Of a stretch of DNA of 64,000 nucleotides, positions 26,959 to 34,724 are shown piece after piece (position 1 is the first letter of the stretch; every line of letters starts with the position of its first letter). The DNA comes from an uncultured Lachnospiraceae bacterium (lineage in GTDB: Bacteria; Bacillota; Clostridia; Lachnospirales; Lachnospiraceae), in the NCBI GenBank assembly GCA_902794095.1, contig CADBFZ010000003.1, positions 186,001 to 250,000 on the forward strand. The letters are read 5' to 3'. Under the pieces are notes generated by a model. It was not told where the DNA came from, did no database searches, and saw nothing but the letters and a program-made list of their open reading frames with translations. The position numbers and the translations under genes are program-made.

Positions 26959-28571
26959 ATGTTTTATTTTTCGGGAAAAGAATACGGAAGGTCATCTCAC
27001 TTGCGGCAGCAGGCGTATGCATGACCATGCTATTGGGCGGATGCCACGGCTCTTCGGGTCGTGCAGGATTTGAGATGCCCGAAAGTTTTGATGAAAATAC
27101 GGTATATGAGATAGACTTTTGGGCCAAGAACGATACGAACAAAACCCAGGTCGAGATTTATCAGAAATGCGTCGAGGATTTTGAGGCGCTCTATCCCAAT
27201 ATCCACGTAAATCTGAAGCTCTATACGGATTATTCAGCAATCTATAACGATGTCATAACCAACATTGCAACCGATACGACGCCCAATGTCTGCATCACCT
27301 ATCCCGACCATATCGCGACTTATATGACGGGAGACGGCAAGATAGTAATGCTCGATGACATCATTAACGATCCCAGATACGGACTTGGCGGAAGTGAACT
27401 TAGATTTGACGGACCTGCTGCGGATGAGATCGTTCCGAAGTTTTTGGAAGAGCTTGAGCTTAACGGAAATCTGATGGGTCTTCCTTTTATGAGATCGTCG
27501 GAGGCTCTATACATCAACAAGACTTATGTTGAGGCTATGGGCTATGAGATTCCCGATATTCCCACATGGGACTGGGTATGGGAGGTTTCCGAGGCTGCGA
27601 TGGAGAAGAATCCTGACGGAACTTTTGCAGTAAACGGCCAGGACGTAATGATTCCCTTCATATATAAATCCACCGACAATATGCTGATCACAATGCTCAG
27701 ACAGTACGGCGGAGGATACTCGGATGAAGCGGGAAGCATCCTGATTTTTAACGAAACCACCGGAAGCATTCTCAAAGAGATCGCATCCCACGGTCAGACC
27801 AGGGCATTTTCCACCTTCAAGATCTCCAGTTATCCCGGCAACTTCATGAACGCCGGACAGTGCATCCTTGCGGTGGATTCCACGGCGGGTGCGACCTGGA
27901 TGGGATCCCATGCTCCTTTATCGGACATTCACGATACCAAAAAGGTGGAATTTGAGACGGTAGTGCGTCCCGTTCCCCAGTATGATACATCGGATATTCA
28001 GATGATCTCACAGGGTCCTTCCATCTGTATCTTTAATAAAGACGATCCTCAGGAGGTTCTTGCAAGCTGGCTTTTTGCTCAGTTCCTTCTTACCAACGAG
28101 ATGCAGGAGAGATATTCCGAGACCGAGGGATATGTACCCGTTACCCTCAAGGCTCAGAACGATCCCGCATACCTGGAATACCTGTCCCTTGGCGGCACGG
28201 ACAACGGTCTTCACTATCAGGTCAAAATAGATTGCGTTAAGATGGTGATCGATAATACGGAAAATACTTTTATCACCCCTGTATTTAACGGATCCACATC
28301 CCTTCGAAATGCCGCGGGACAGATGGTTGAAAACTGCGTTAAAACAGTACGAAGAAGCGGCACCGTGGACGATGAATACCTGGAGCAGATGTACTCTGAC
28401 GTATCCCAAATGTACAGGCTGGGTGAGCTGAAAGCGGACAATTCCATAAGCCGCGATCTGGGTCCTCTTCCGGTCACAGCCAAGGTTCTTCTGGCTGCGA
28501 TAGTTTTTACCTGGATATGCATGGGAGCTTATGTTTTAAAGGAATATTTGCTTAAAAAGAAAACTAAGTAG
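26955..28571 (+). CDS. Extracellular solute-binding lipoprotein with C-terminal membrane helix
   Basis: The 538 residues start with a lipoprotein signal (lipobox LGGC, Cys near 30), then a family-1-like binding fold (IDFWAKND ... FEALYPNIHVNLKLY ... TPNVCITYPD), the substrate receptor for the upstream permeases. Family members usually end after the binding fold at about 430-450 residues, but here a C-terminal stretch VTAKVLLAAIVFTWICMGAY and a KKKTK tail add a transmembrane helix. The GTG start overlaps the permease stop (GTGA). The protein is therefore predicted to be anchored at both ends. Substrate is unknown. Confidence 0.87.
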   Translation: MNVLFFGKRIRKVISLAAAGVCMTMLLGGCHGSSGRAGFEMPESFDENTVYEIDFWAKNDTNKTQVEIYQKCVEDFEALYPNIHVNLKLYTDYSAIYNDVITNIATDTTPNVCITYPDHIATYMTGDGKIVMLDDIINDPRYGLGGSELRFDGPAADEIVPKFLEELELNGNLMGLPFMRSSEALYINKTYVEAMGYEIPDIPTWDWVWEVSEAAMEKNPDGTFAVNGQDVMIPFIYKSTDNMLITMLRQYGGGYSDEAGSILIFNETTGSILKEIASHGQTRAFSTFKISSYPGNFMNAGQCILAVDSTAGATWMGSHAPLSDIHDTKKVEFETVVRPVPQYDTSDIQMISQGPSICIFNKDDPQEVLASWLFAQFLLTNEMQERYSETEGYVPVTLKAQNDPAYLEYLSLGGTDNGLHYQVKIDCVKMVIDNTENTFITPVFNGSTSLRNAAGQMVENCVKTVRRSGTVDDEYLEQMYSDVSQMYRLGELKADNSISRDLGPLPVTAKVLLAAIVFTWICMGAYVLKEYLLKKKTK

Positions 28572-28600
28572 GCTAAGTTCATAATAAAAAGTTTATAAAG

Positions 28601-28629
28601 TTGTCAAAAATACACAAATGAGTTACAAT
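28601..28629 (+). promoter_or_regulatory. Promoter of Asp-Ala-linker lipoprotein gene
   Basis: TTGTCA (28601-28606), 17-base spacer, TACAAT (28624-28629). The predicted start near 28636 falls at the foot of the hairpin 28633-28658. Confidence 0.72.
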
Positions 28630-28632
28630 GCT

Positions 28633-28658
28633 ATGCGGTCAAAGCCCTTTGACCGCAT
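28633..28658 (+). other. 5'-terminal mRNA hairpin
   Basis: A perfect 11-bp stem ATGCGGTCAAA/TTTGACCGCAT with loop GCCC, lying at the predicted 5' end of the lipoprotein mRNA. There is no T-run after it and it is downstream of the promoter, so it is more likely an mRNA-protecting structure than a terminator. Confidence 0.65.
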
Positions 28659-28690
28659 ATATTAATTTAAGGGCGATTTAGGAGGAAATT

Positions 28691-29548
28691 ATGAAAAAAT
28701 TTACAGTAGTTTTTGCTGCAGCGGTTATGGCAGTTTCACTTGCCGCATGTGGCGCAGAAGAGGAGAGCGTTCAGGCTCCCGAGACCGAGGTTGAAGCTCA
28801 GGTTGAAGATGGTGCAGAAGCTGACGTTCAGGATGCAGACGCAGACGCTGATGCAGATGCTGATGCTGATGCAGACGCAGATGCTGCAGAGGACAGCGAT
28901 GTAGTTGTTATGAGCTACGCTGAGTTCGTTGCTGCAGATGTTGACACCGAAGTTGTCGTTGAGACTTATGTTCAGGACAAGCAGGGATGGTGGGAGAACG
29001 AAGGTGTTGGAATGGCTACCTTCTATACCCAGGATAAGGACGGAGCTTACTTCCTTTACAACATGCCTTGCTCACAGGAAGATTATGATGCAATGGTTCC
29101 CGGAACCAAGATCCGTGTTACCGGTTTCAAGTCTGAGTGGTCAGGCGAGGTAGAGATCATCGACGCTACCTACGAGATCCTCGATGGTGACACCTATGTT
29201 GCAGACGCTACCGATCTTACCGATAAGATCGCTGACGCTGAGGCACTTGCTGATTACATGAACCAGTACGTTTCTTTCACCGGTCTTACCGTAGCTGAGA
29301 GAGAAGGCGGAGCATTCACTTACGGATGGGACGGATCCAAGGCTCAGGGCGATGACCTTTACATCAACCTTGAGGATGCTGACGGAAACGTATACACCTT
29401 CGTTGTAGAGTCTTATCTCAGAGGCGCTGATACCGAGGTTTACCAGACCGTTGAAGCATTTAACGTTGGCGACACCGTTGACATCACCGGTTTCATGTAT
29501 TGGTATGAGGGACCTCAGGTTCACGTTACCATCGCAACCGTTAAATAA
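28691..29548 (+). CDS. Lipoprotein with Asp-Ala repeat linker and two OB-fold-like domains
   Basis: The 285-residue protein has a lipobox SLAAC (Cys near 20), an acidic linker to about residue 70 with nine successive Asp-Ala pairs, then a compact C-terminal part. Segments ATFYTQDKDGAYFLYNM ... GTKIRVTGFKSEW and VSFTGLTV ... VGDTVDITGFMYWY look like two nucleic-acid-style OB folds of the secreted type (YhcR/BOF-like). AGGAGGAAATT precedes the ATG. Highly biased codons (GTT, GCT, ACC, GAG) suggest high expression. The function is unknown; surface binding of a ligand is a guess. Confidence 0.75.
   Translation: MKKFTVVFAAAVMAVSLAACGAEEESVQAPETEVEAQVEDGAEADVQDADADADADADADADADAAEDSDVVVMSYAEFVAADVDTEVVVETYVQDKQGWWENEGVGMATFYTQDKDGAYFLYNMPCSQEDYDAMVPGTKIRVTGFKSEWSGEVEIIDATYEILDGDTYVADATDLTDKIADAEALADYMNQYVSFTGLTVAEREGGAFTYGWDGSKAQGDDLYINLEDADGNVYTFVVESYLRGADTEVYQTVEAFNVGDTVDITGFMYWYEGPQVHVTIATVK
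28832..28885 (+). repeat. Asp-Ala hexanucleotide-type coding repeat
   Basis: Nine tandem GAY-GCN units (54 bases) encoding (Asp-Ala)9 in the lipoprotein linker. The codons vary (GAT/GAC with GCA/GCT), so the array is only partly repetitive in DNA but may still change length by slippage. Confidence 0.9.
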
Positions 29549-29564
29549 TTAAGGTATAATACCT

Positions 29565-29597
29565 AAAGACCGGCGCTATTTCGGTGCCGGTCTTTTT
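29565..29597 (+). terminator. Rho-independent terminator after OB-fold lipoprotein
   Basis: AAAGACCGGC (29565-29574) pairs perfectly with GCCGGTCTTT (29586-29595), followed by further T residues. Confidence 0.92.
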
Positions 29598-29615
29598 TTA
29601 AGGATAGGAAAGCGT

Positions 29616-30581
29616 ATGAAAATTGTCGTATTGGAAAGAAACAGTGTAGGTCCCGATATCAGTATCGATATCTTCAACGAACTCGGTGAAGTGACCGCAT
29701 ATCGCAACACGGTCAGTGTGGAGGAAGTAATCGAGAGAACCAAGGATGCGGATATTGTTGTTGCCAATAAATGTCCCATCAATAAGGAATCTTTGGATGC
29801 TTCTAAGAACGTAAAGCTGGTCTGCGAATTTGCAACCGGATATGATAATTGCGACCTTGAGTACCTCAAAGGACGCGGAATCCCCGTATGCAATGTTGTG
29901 GGCTATTCCACCGATATGGTTGCGCAGCATACCTTTACCCTTGCGCTTGCCGTATCACAGAATCTTTCCTATTATGATGATTATGTAAAATCAGGAAAAT
30001 ACAGCGCCCAGGACAGATTTTCCAATTTCGATGTGGCTTTCGGAGAGCTCTCCGGAAAGACCTGGGGAATCGTAGGAATGGGTAATATCGGAAGGAAGGT
30101 TGCTCAGATCGCTACTGCCTTCGGATGTAAGGTTATATTTACTTCCGTTACCGGAAACAGCACGGTTACGGAATATGAGAAAGTATCCAAGGATGAACTT
30201 CTTGAAAGAAGCGACTTCCTCTCGATTCATTGTCCTCTGAGTGACATTACAAGGAATTATATCGATGAAGGTGCCTTTAAGAAGATGAAGAATACGGCAT
30301 ATCTTATAAATGTCGCAAGGGGCAGGGTTGTAAATAATCCCGATCTGTATGATGCTCTTGAAAGCGGAGAGATTGCAGGCGCGGGACTTGATGTATTGGA
30401 AGATGAGCCTTTAAGGCTTACAAATCCTTTGAGTAAGATCAAGGATTCGGGAAAATTGATAATAACACCTCACCTTGCATGGGGCTCCGTCGAAGCGAGA
30501 ACCAGATGCGTGCAGGGTGTGTATGATAATATAAAGGCGTTCCAAGCCGGAACTCCCATTCATGTAGTAAACGGACTTTGA
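29616..30581 (+). CDS. D-2-hydroxyacid dehydrogenase, NAD-dependent
   Basis: The 321-residue protein has a Rossmann motif GIVGMGNIGRKVA (about 145-157), the substrate Arg in NVARGRVVN, the Glu in DVLEDEP and the catalytic His in TPHLAWGS, a complete D-isomer hydroxyacid dehydrogenase triad. It should interconvert a 2-keto acid and a D-2-hydroxy acid with NAD(H); hydroxypyruvate, 2-ketoisocaproate or glycerate are candidates. GGATAGGAAAG lies before the ATG. It is followed after 27 bases by gtrA-murG, with which it may share a transcript. Confidence 0.92.
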   Translation: MKIVVLERNSVGPDISIDIFNELGEVTAYRNTVSVEEVIERTKDADIVVANKCPINKESLDASKNVKLVCEFATGYDNCDLEYLKGRGIPVCNVVGYSTDMVAQHTFTLALAVSQNLSYYDDYVKSGKYSAQDRFSNFDVAFGELSGKTWGIVGMGNIGRKVAQIATAFGCKVIFTSVTGNSTVTEYEKVSKDELLERSDFLSIHCPLSDITRNYIDEGAFKKMKNTAYLINVARGRVVNNPDLYDALESGEIAGAGLDVLEDEPLRLTNPLSKIKDSGKLIITPHLAWGSVEARTRCVQGVYDNIKAFQAGTPIHVVNGL

Positions 30582-30608
30582 GGGGCGGATTTAAGAAAGG
30601 TGAACCAA

Positions 30609-31094
30609 ATGGAAGAAATACAGAGAAAGAGAAATCTTGAGGATAAATTCAGGGACTGGCTTGAGTGGTGGCCCTGGGCACATAAGCTTTTTTGTAAGTA
30701 TGAGGAGCTTTGGGTATATCTGGTAGTAGGTGTGCTTACCACCATCGTTTCATGGGTTGCATGCTACCTTGCAGAGCATTTCCTTCTTGATTCTACCGAT
30801 ACATTCCAGAATGCGATAATCAATACCATCGGATGGGTAGCAGGCGTATGCTTCGGATATCCCCTGAACAGAAGCTGGGTATTCAGAAGTACCAATCCCC
30901 ATATTGCAAAAGAATTCGGCGGATTTGCCGCGTCACGTCTTTCCACATGGTTCCTTGATATTTTCATCATGTGGCTTACTGTTAATGTACTTTCCTGGAA
31001 TTACTGGATATCCAAGATCTGTATCTCCGCAGTTGTTGTTACCGTTCTGAATTATGTTTTCAGTAAGGTTCTTATTTTCAAGAAAAAGAAATGA
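30609..31094 (+). CDS. GtrA-family membrane protein
   Basis: The 161 residues include four hydrophobic helices with ELWVYLVVGVLTTIVSW and a Gly/Phe-rich GVCFGYPLNRSWVF between helices two and three, the GtrA signature. GtrA proteins are thought to flip or help transfer lipid-linked sugars for surface polysaccharide glycosylation. I choose ATG 30609, with AAGAAAGG 8 bases upstream, over a GTG at 30600. Its stop overlaps the murG ATG (ATGA), tying a lipid-sugar flippase-like protein to a lipid II enzyme. Confidence 0.87.
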   Translation: MEEIQRKRNLEDKFRDWLEWWPWAHKLFCKYEELWVYLVVGVLTTIVSWVACYLAEHFLLDSTDTFQNAIINTIGWVAGVCFGYPLNRSWVFRSTNPHIAKEFGGFAASRLSTWFLDIFIMWLTVNVLSWNYWISKICISAVVVTVLNYVFSKVLIFKKKK

Positions 31095-32176
31095 GAAATG
31101 GCATGAAAATAGTTATGACGGGCGGTGGAACCGCCGGACATGTTACTCCGAATATTGCTCTTATGCCCGCTCTTAAGAACAAGGGCTTTGAGATTTATTA
31201 CATCGGTTCATTCGACGGAATCGAGAAGAAACTCATCGAAGAGATCGGTATCAAATATTACGGAGTGTCCACAGGCAAGTTCCGCAGATATTTCAGCTTA
31301 AAAAATTTCACAGATCCATTCAGGGTGTTTAAGGGCATCAGAGAAGCCCGTAACATCCTCAAAGAGATATCGCCCGATGTTGTTTTCTCAAAGGGCGGAT
31401 TTGTCGGCGTACCCGTTGTAAAGGGCGCAGGCAAACTCGGAATCCCCTGTATTATTCATGAATCCGATTATTCTGTCGGCCTTGCCAATAAGCTTTGCTT
31501 TTCATCCGCCGATAAGATATGTTGTGATTTCCCCGAAACTCTTAAGACTCTCCCTGCCGGAAAAGGAGTACTTACGGGTGCTCCCGTGAGGAAGGAACTT
31601 CTGGAGGGAAATGCGGGAAACGGACGCATTGTATGCGGATTTGAGGACGATAAACCCATACTTATGGTAACAGGCGGAAGTCTGGGCGCAGCTGCCGTAA
31701 ATGAAGCCATAAGGGCTGCTCTTCCCGAGCTTTTGAAGAAATATAATGTCATCCATATCTGCGGAAAAGGCAAAACAGATGCCGAATTCGACGGCAAAAA
31801 GGGATACAGGCAGTTTGAATATGTCGGAAGAGGATTAGCCGACTTGTTTGCTGCTGCCGATATTGTGGTATCACGTGCCGGAGCCAATTCCGTATTTGAA
31901 CTTCTTGCGCTCAAAAAGCCCAACATCTTAATTCCGCTTCCCGGAGGAAGAGGGGATCAGTTGTTAAATGCCAAGTCATTCGAGCAGCAGGGATATTCCA
32001 TGGTTATTAAGCAGGAAGAGATAACCACGGAGTATCTTGTTAAGAAGATTGATGAGCTCTACGAGGGCAGGGAGGCATATATATCCAAAATGTCCGAGAG
32101 TAAGCAGCAGGATGCCATCAAAGTCATTACAGATCTGATAGCAGGGATGGCAAAAAAGCCCGATAATAAGGCATAA
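31091..32176 (+). CDS. murG: MurG-like UDP-GlcNAc:undecaprenyl-PP-MurNAc-pentapeptide GlcNAc transferase
   Basis: The 361-residue GT-B enzyme has the MurG landmark GGGTAGHVTPN (about 12-22) and the UDP-GlcNAc-binding C-terminal block with SRAGANSVFELLALKKPNILIPLP and GDQLLNA (given here only as landmarks SRAGANSVFE and GRGDQLLNA). It converts lipid I to lipid II on the inner face of the membrane. It is not in a division/cell-wall cluster here; it is coupled to gtrA by ATGA, so it could be a second MurG copy or a paralogue for another undecaprenyl-linked glycan. Confidence 0.85.
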   Translation: MRNGMKIVMTGGGTAGHVTPNIALMPALKNKGFEIYYIGSFDGIEKKLIEEIGIKYYGVSTGKFRRYFSLKNFTDPFRVFKGIREARNILKEISPDVVFSKGGFVGVPVVKGAGKLGIPCIIHESDYSVGLANKLCFSSADKICCDFPETLKTLPAGKGVLTGAPVRKELLEGNAGNGRIVCGFEDDKPILMVTGGSLGAAAVNEAIRAALPELLKKYNVIHICGKGKTDAEFDGKKGYRQFEYVGRGLADLFAAADIVVSRAGANSVFELLALKKPNILIPLPGGRGDQLLNAKSFEQQGYSMVIKQEEITTEYLVKKIDELYEGREAYISKMSESKQQDAIKVITDLIAGMAKKPDNKA

Positions 32177-32196
32177 AAAAGTTTTTAAAAATCTTG

Positions 32197-32225
32197 TTGA
32201 CAATGGTAGGGTTGTTGTGTAAAAT
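32197..32225 (+). promoter_or_regulatory. tRNA-Gly promoter
   Basis: TTGACA (32197-32202), 17-base spacer, TAAAAT (32220-32225): the strongest promoter in the window, 24 bases before the tRNA. Confidence 0.88.
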
Positions 32226-32249
32226 TGACTTTGCTGTTGTGAAACAGAT

Positions 32250-32320
32250 GCAGGTGTAGTTCAGTGGTAGAACACCAGCCTTCCAAGCTGGATATGTGGG
32301 TCCGATTCCCATCACCTGCT
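32250..32320 (+). tRNA. tRNA-Gly (anticodon TCC)
   Basis: The 71-base cloverleaf has acceptor stem GCAGGTG/CACCTGC (32250-32256 with 32313-32319), D-arm with AGTTCAGTGGTAGAAC, anticodon stem CCAGC/GCTGG with loop CTTCCAA (TCC at 32282-32284), T-stem GTGGG/CCCAT with one G-T pair and loop TCCGATT, and discriminator T. CCA is not encoded. It decodes GGA and, by wobble, GGG. It has its own promoter and terminator. Confidence 0.97.
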
Positions 32321-32330
32321 CTCAACGAAA

Positions 32331-32359
32331 AGCCCTCAGGATAAACCTGAGGGCTTTTT
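32331..32359 (+). terminator. Rho-independent terminator after tRNA-Gly
   Basis: AGCCCTCAGG (32331-32340) with CCTGAGGGCT (32346-32355), loop ATAAA, followed by five T residues. Confidence 0.93.
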
Positions 32360-32378
32360 CATTGAGCAGGCGAGACCT

Positions 32379-32408
32379 CGGACACATGTGTGTCCGGTGG
32401 AGTATAAT
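32379..32408 (+). promoter_or_regulatory. Promoter with operator-like palindrome before XRE gene
   Basis: CGGACA (32379-32384), 18-base spacer, TATAAT (32403-32408). The -35 region is covered by a perfect 7-bp dyad CGGACAC-atgt-GTGTCCG (32379-32396), a likely site for the XRE regulator encoded next. Confidence 0.55.
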
Positions 32409-32412
32409 GATT

Positions 32413-32456
32413 CTACGGAATAGAGAGGCATAGAGGGCAGATTCTGCGTTCCGTAG
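32413..32456 (+). other. Inverted repeat in the XRE leader
   Basis: CTACGGAA (32413-32420) and TTCCGTAG (32449-32456) are perfect complements 28 bases apart, at the start of a leader of about 110 bases. The region 32360-32524 otherwise holds only the promoter and a GCAGGAGG ribosome site. It may be a structured leader or a second operator. Confidence 0.5.
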
Positions 32457-32524
32457 GTGGTTCTATGGCATATTCGCGGGTACGATTTAACCGTAACCAT
32501 TGAATGCGGGCAGGAGGTTTTTAA

Positions 32525-33265
32525 ATGAATCAGGAATTAACCGGAAAATTTATCTCACAGTTACGTAAAGAAAAAAATCTGACTCAGAAGGAACTTGCTG
32601 ACAGACTCGGGATAAGTGATAAGACCGTATCAAAATGGGAAACCGGAAACGGAATGCCTGACGTATCGCTTCTTCAGCCTCTGTGTAAGGAATTGTCGGT
32701 TAATCTGAATGAACTTCTGTCCGGTGAGAGACTCTCGGAAGAGAGTTACAGCGGAAAGGCGGAAGAGAATATGATGAACCTTGCAAGGGATGTACAGGAG
32801 GGAAGAGAGAATAAGAAAAAGGTCGGAATCATCGGCCTGATATGCGGTATTTTGGCATTCTTATTTTGTCTGGAGTTTGCACTTGTCTCAGTTGGCGGCA
32901 TCGGAGGCGTGGCAAGCTTTATCGATTTTCCGACTCTTATCATGATAGTCGGATTCACTCTTGGAATTGAATTGATTGCAGGAAGGATAAAAAGAGTTTT
33001 CAAAGCTCTCGGTGCGGCTGTAAAAAACACCGGAGATCTCGATGAAAATACAAGAAAGATTTATCTTCAGGATCTGAAATTCTTTATAAGAACCACGATA
33101 ATATCAGGTTTTATTACAGCAATGATCGGATTTATCAATCTGCTGCATAATATGGAGAGTCCTGCCACTATCGGCCCCAGTCTTGGTGTCATGTTGATAG
33201 TTGTTTTCTATGCATCCGTTATTATTGCTGTTGTTTTTGCATTAAGAGAAAGGCTTAAGGCCTAA
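32525..33265 (+). CDS. XRE-family regulator with C-terminal membrane helices
   Basis: The 246-residue protein starts with an HTH (about residues 7-62; LRKEKNLTQKELADRLGIS, DKTVSKWETG) of the Cro/CI type, then about 30 charged residues, then three or four hydrophobic helices (about 99-120, 130-150, 188-208, 220-240). Such membrane-bound XRE proteins are common in Firmicutes and may sense envelope conditions. GGCAGGAGG precedes the ATG. The palindrome over its promoter suggests autoregulation. Ligand and target genes are not evident; the acidic lipoprotein gene downstream has its own promoter. Confidence 0.87.
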   Translation: MNQELTGKFISQLRKEKNLTQKELADRLGISDKTVSKWETGNGMPDVSLLQPLCKELSVNLNELLSGERLSEESYSGKAEENMMNLARDVQEGRENKKKVGIIGLICGILAFLFCLEFALVSVGGIGGVASFIDFPTLIMIVGFTLGIELIAGRIKRVFKALGAAVKNTGDLDENTRKIYLQDLKFFIRTTIISGFITAMIGFINLLHNMESPATIGPSLGVMLIVVFYASVIIAVVFALRERLKA

Positions 33266-33297
33266 GCAGAGTTTAGGGTTTCTTTATAATTTTTTAA

Positions 33298-33326
33298 TTG
33301 ACGATGCACCTCGATAGTTGTATCAT
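33298..33326 (+). promoter_or_regulatory. Promoter of acidic lipoprotein gene
   Basis: TTGACG (33298-33303), 17-base spacer, TATCAT (33321-33326). A hairpin TTGCGTTTT/AAGACGCAA (one mismatch, about 33335-33357) lies at the predicted 5' end of the mRNA. Confidence 0.68.
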
Positions 33327-33386
33327 CGCGTTCAGTTGCGTTTTCGAGGAAGACGCAATGAATAAATGTTATAGAGGTGTTTAGTT

Positions 33387-34148
33387 ATGAAAAAAATGAT
33401 TGCAACAGTACTTACAATGATGATGGTATTCAGCGTTACCGCTTGCGGAAACAATGCTGAAGACACCAGAGACGTTACCGACGAGACTGTAATCGAGGAA
33501 GTTAACGAGTCCGAAGATGCAGACGCAGAAGTAACCGAAGATGATGCAGAAGCAGAAGATGCTGATGCAGAGGTAGAGACCGACGCTGAAGAGCAGGACG
33601 GCGTTCTCGGTGTAGTAGACGGAGATGTTTACACCAACGCTTTCTTCGGAATCAAGCTTAACGCAGTAGACGGATATTCTTTCCTTGGAGATGATGTTAT
33701 CGCACAGCTCGGATACATGAGCGCTGATGTTCTCGGAAACAACGAGATCACCGAGGCTATGGAGTCAGGTGAAGCAGTTACCGATTGCGTTCTTGCAGAT
33801 GAGACTTTCGATAACTCCGTAAACGTTACTCTTAGCAGCGTAGATGCTGAGGTTACTCAGGATGATGCAGAAGCAGTTATCGACGCTACCCTTCCTGTAC
33901 TCGTTGAGACCTACGAGGGAATGGGATTCGAGAACCTTGTTTGCGAGCGCGGAACCACTACCTTCCTTGGCGAAGAGTTCCCTTGCATCAATCTCAGCTT
34001 TGTTCTTACTCAGGACGATGTAACCTATGACATGACCATGGTTGAAGTAATCCTTATCAAAGAGGGATATACCGCTACCATCACTGCTCAGGCAGGTTCT
34101 GACGAGGAAATCGCAGCTCTTCTCGGAGCTTTCGAGGCACTTGACTAA
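33387..34148 (+). CDS. Lipoprotein with acidic linker, unknown C-terminal domain
   Basis: The 253-residue protein has a lipobox VTAC (Cys 20) and a highly acidic Asp/Glu/Ala linker (about 24-72), then a compact domain of about 180 residues beginning VYTNAFFGIKLNAVDGYSF. A 'YTN-x-FFGIK' start is common in exported proteins of Clostridia but has no function I can name. It resembles the OB-fold lipoprotein in layout and in its biased codon use, not in domain. A 5' hairpin and strong terminator frame it as a single-gene unit. It probably sits on the outer face of the membrane. Confidence 0.72.
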   Translation: MKKMIATVLTMMMVFSVTACGNNAEDTRDVTDETVIEEVNESEDADAEVTEDDAEAEDADAEVETDAEEQDGVLGVVDGDVYTNAFFGIKLNAVDGYSFLGDDVIAQLGYMSADVLGNNEITEAMESGEAVTDCVLADETFDNSVNVTLSSVDAEVTQDDAEAVIDATLPVLVETYEGMGFENLVCERGTTTFLGEEFPCINLSFVLTQDDVTYDMTMVEVILIKEGYTATITAQAGSDEEIAALLGAFEALD

Positions 34149-34174
34149 TTGTTAAGTAAAACTGTATAAAGAGC

Positions 34175-34204
34175 AGAGCCCGACACCAATGTCGGGCTCT
34201 TTTT
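34175..34204 (+). terminator. Rho-independent terminator after acidic lipoprotein
   Basis: AGAGCCCGACA (34175-34185) with TGTCGGGCTCT (34190-34200), loop CCAA, then TTTT. Confidence 0.93.
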
Positions 34205-34250
34205 AGTTACTCTCGCAAAAGTATGATAAAATATATAGGTCTATATATAG

Positions 34251-34350
34251 AAAATACAGAAATAATTAATACCAATTTAATTATGAAAATCTCTAAAAAG
34301 TAGTAAAGTATCTGTTTGCGTTAGTAGAAGGAAAATAGAGTCTGTATTTT
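34251..34350. repeat. AT-rich 100-bp segment flanked by 10-bp inverted repeats
   Basis: AAAATACAGA (34251-34260) and its exact complement TCTGTATTTT (34341-34350) bound a 100-base AT-rich stretch that ends 14 bases before the start codon of the 104-residue gene. No clear target-site duplication is visible. It may be a regulatory dyad or a remnant of a small mobile element. Confidence 0.4.
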
Positions 34351-34364
34351 AGAATGGAGAATGT

Positions 34365-34679
34365 ATGGATAACGATGCTAAGAAGAAACTTTTAGACGAA
34401 CTCGCAAAACAGATGTCGGGTGGTGCCGTAGAAGAACCCGAGAAGGGACAGATTGTGTCCAAGATTGACAGCGCAACCAATACCGTTACATTTATGCTGT
34501 CAGGAACCAAATACACCATTGAAGACATGCAGAAGGCAAGAAAGTATCTCCAGGAAAAGCTTGCTAATCATCCCGGCGATAAGTCAGAAAGAAAAATGTA
34601 TTACGAAATCGCCCTTACCTGCATGGATGCTATCATTCATCAGTATACAAAGCCTGTCGATACCGTTATTACAAAGTAA
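34365..34679 (+). CDS. Conserved-looking small soluble protein of unknown function
   Basis: The 104-residue protein has no signal or membrane helix. A short Lys-rich N-terminus (KKKLLDELAKQMSGG) is followed by a beta-like segment (GQIVSKIDSATNTVTFMLSG) and two helices (IEDMQKARKYLQEKL and ERKMYYEIALTCMDAII). I do not recognise a family. GGAGA lies 5 bases before the ATG. It is 45 bases upstream of the EAL phosphodiesterase gene with no terminator between, so the two may be co-transcribed and this could be a partner of c-di-GMP signalling; that link is only positional. Confidence 0.65.
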   Translation: MDNDAKKKLLDELAKQMSGGAVEEPEKGQIVSKIDSATNTVTFMLSGTKYTIEDMQKARKYLQEKLANHPGDKSERKMYYEIALTCMDAIIHQYTKPVDTVITK

Positions 34680-34724
34680 TCGGCCCAAATAAAAAGGCAG
34701 GCCTTGATAGGAAAGGCATTACAG

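Noticed and set aside
28633..28658. Hairpin read as terminator of the sugar ABC operon
   Set aside because: No T-run follows and a good promoter lies just upstream, so it belongs to the next gene's leader.
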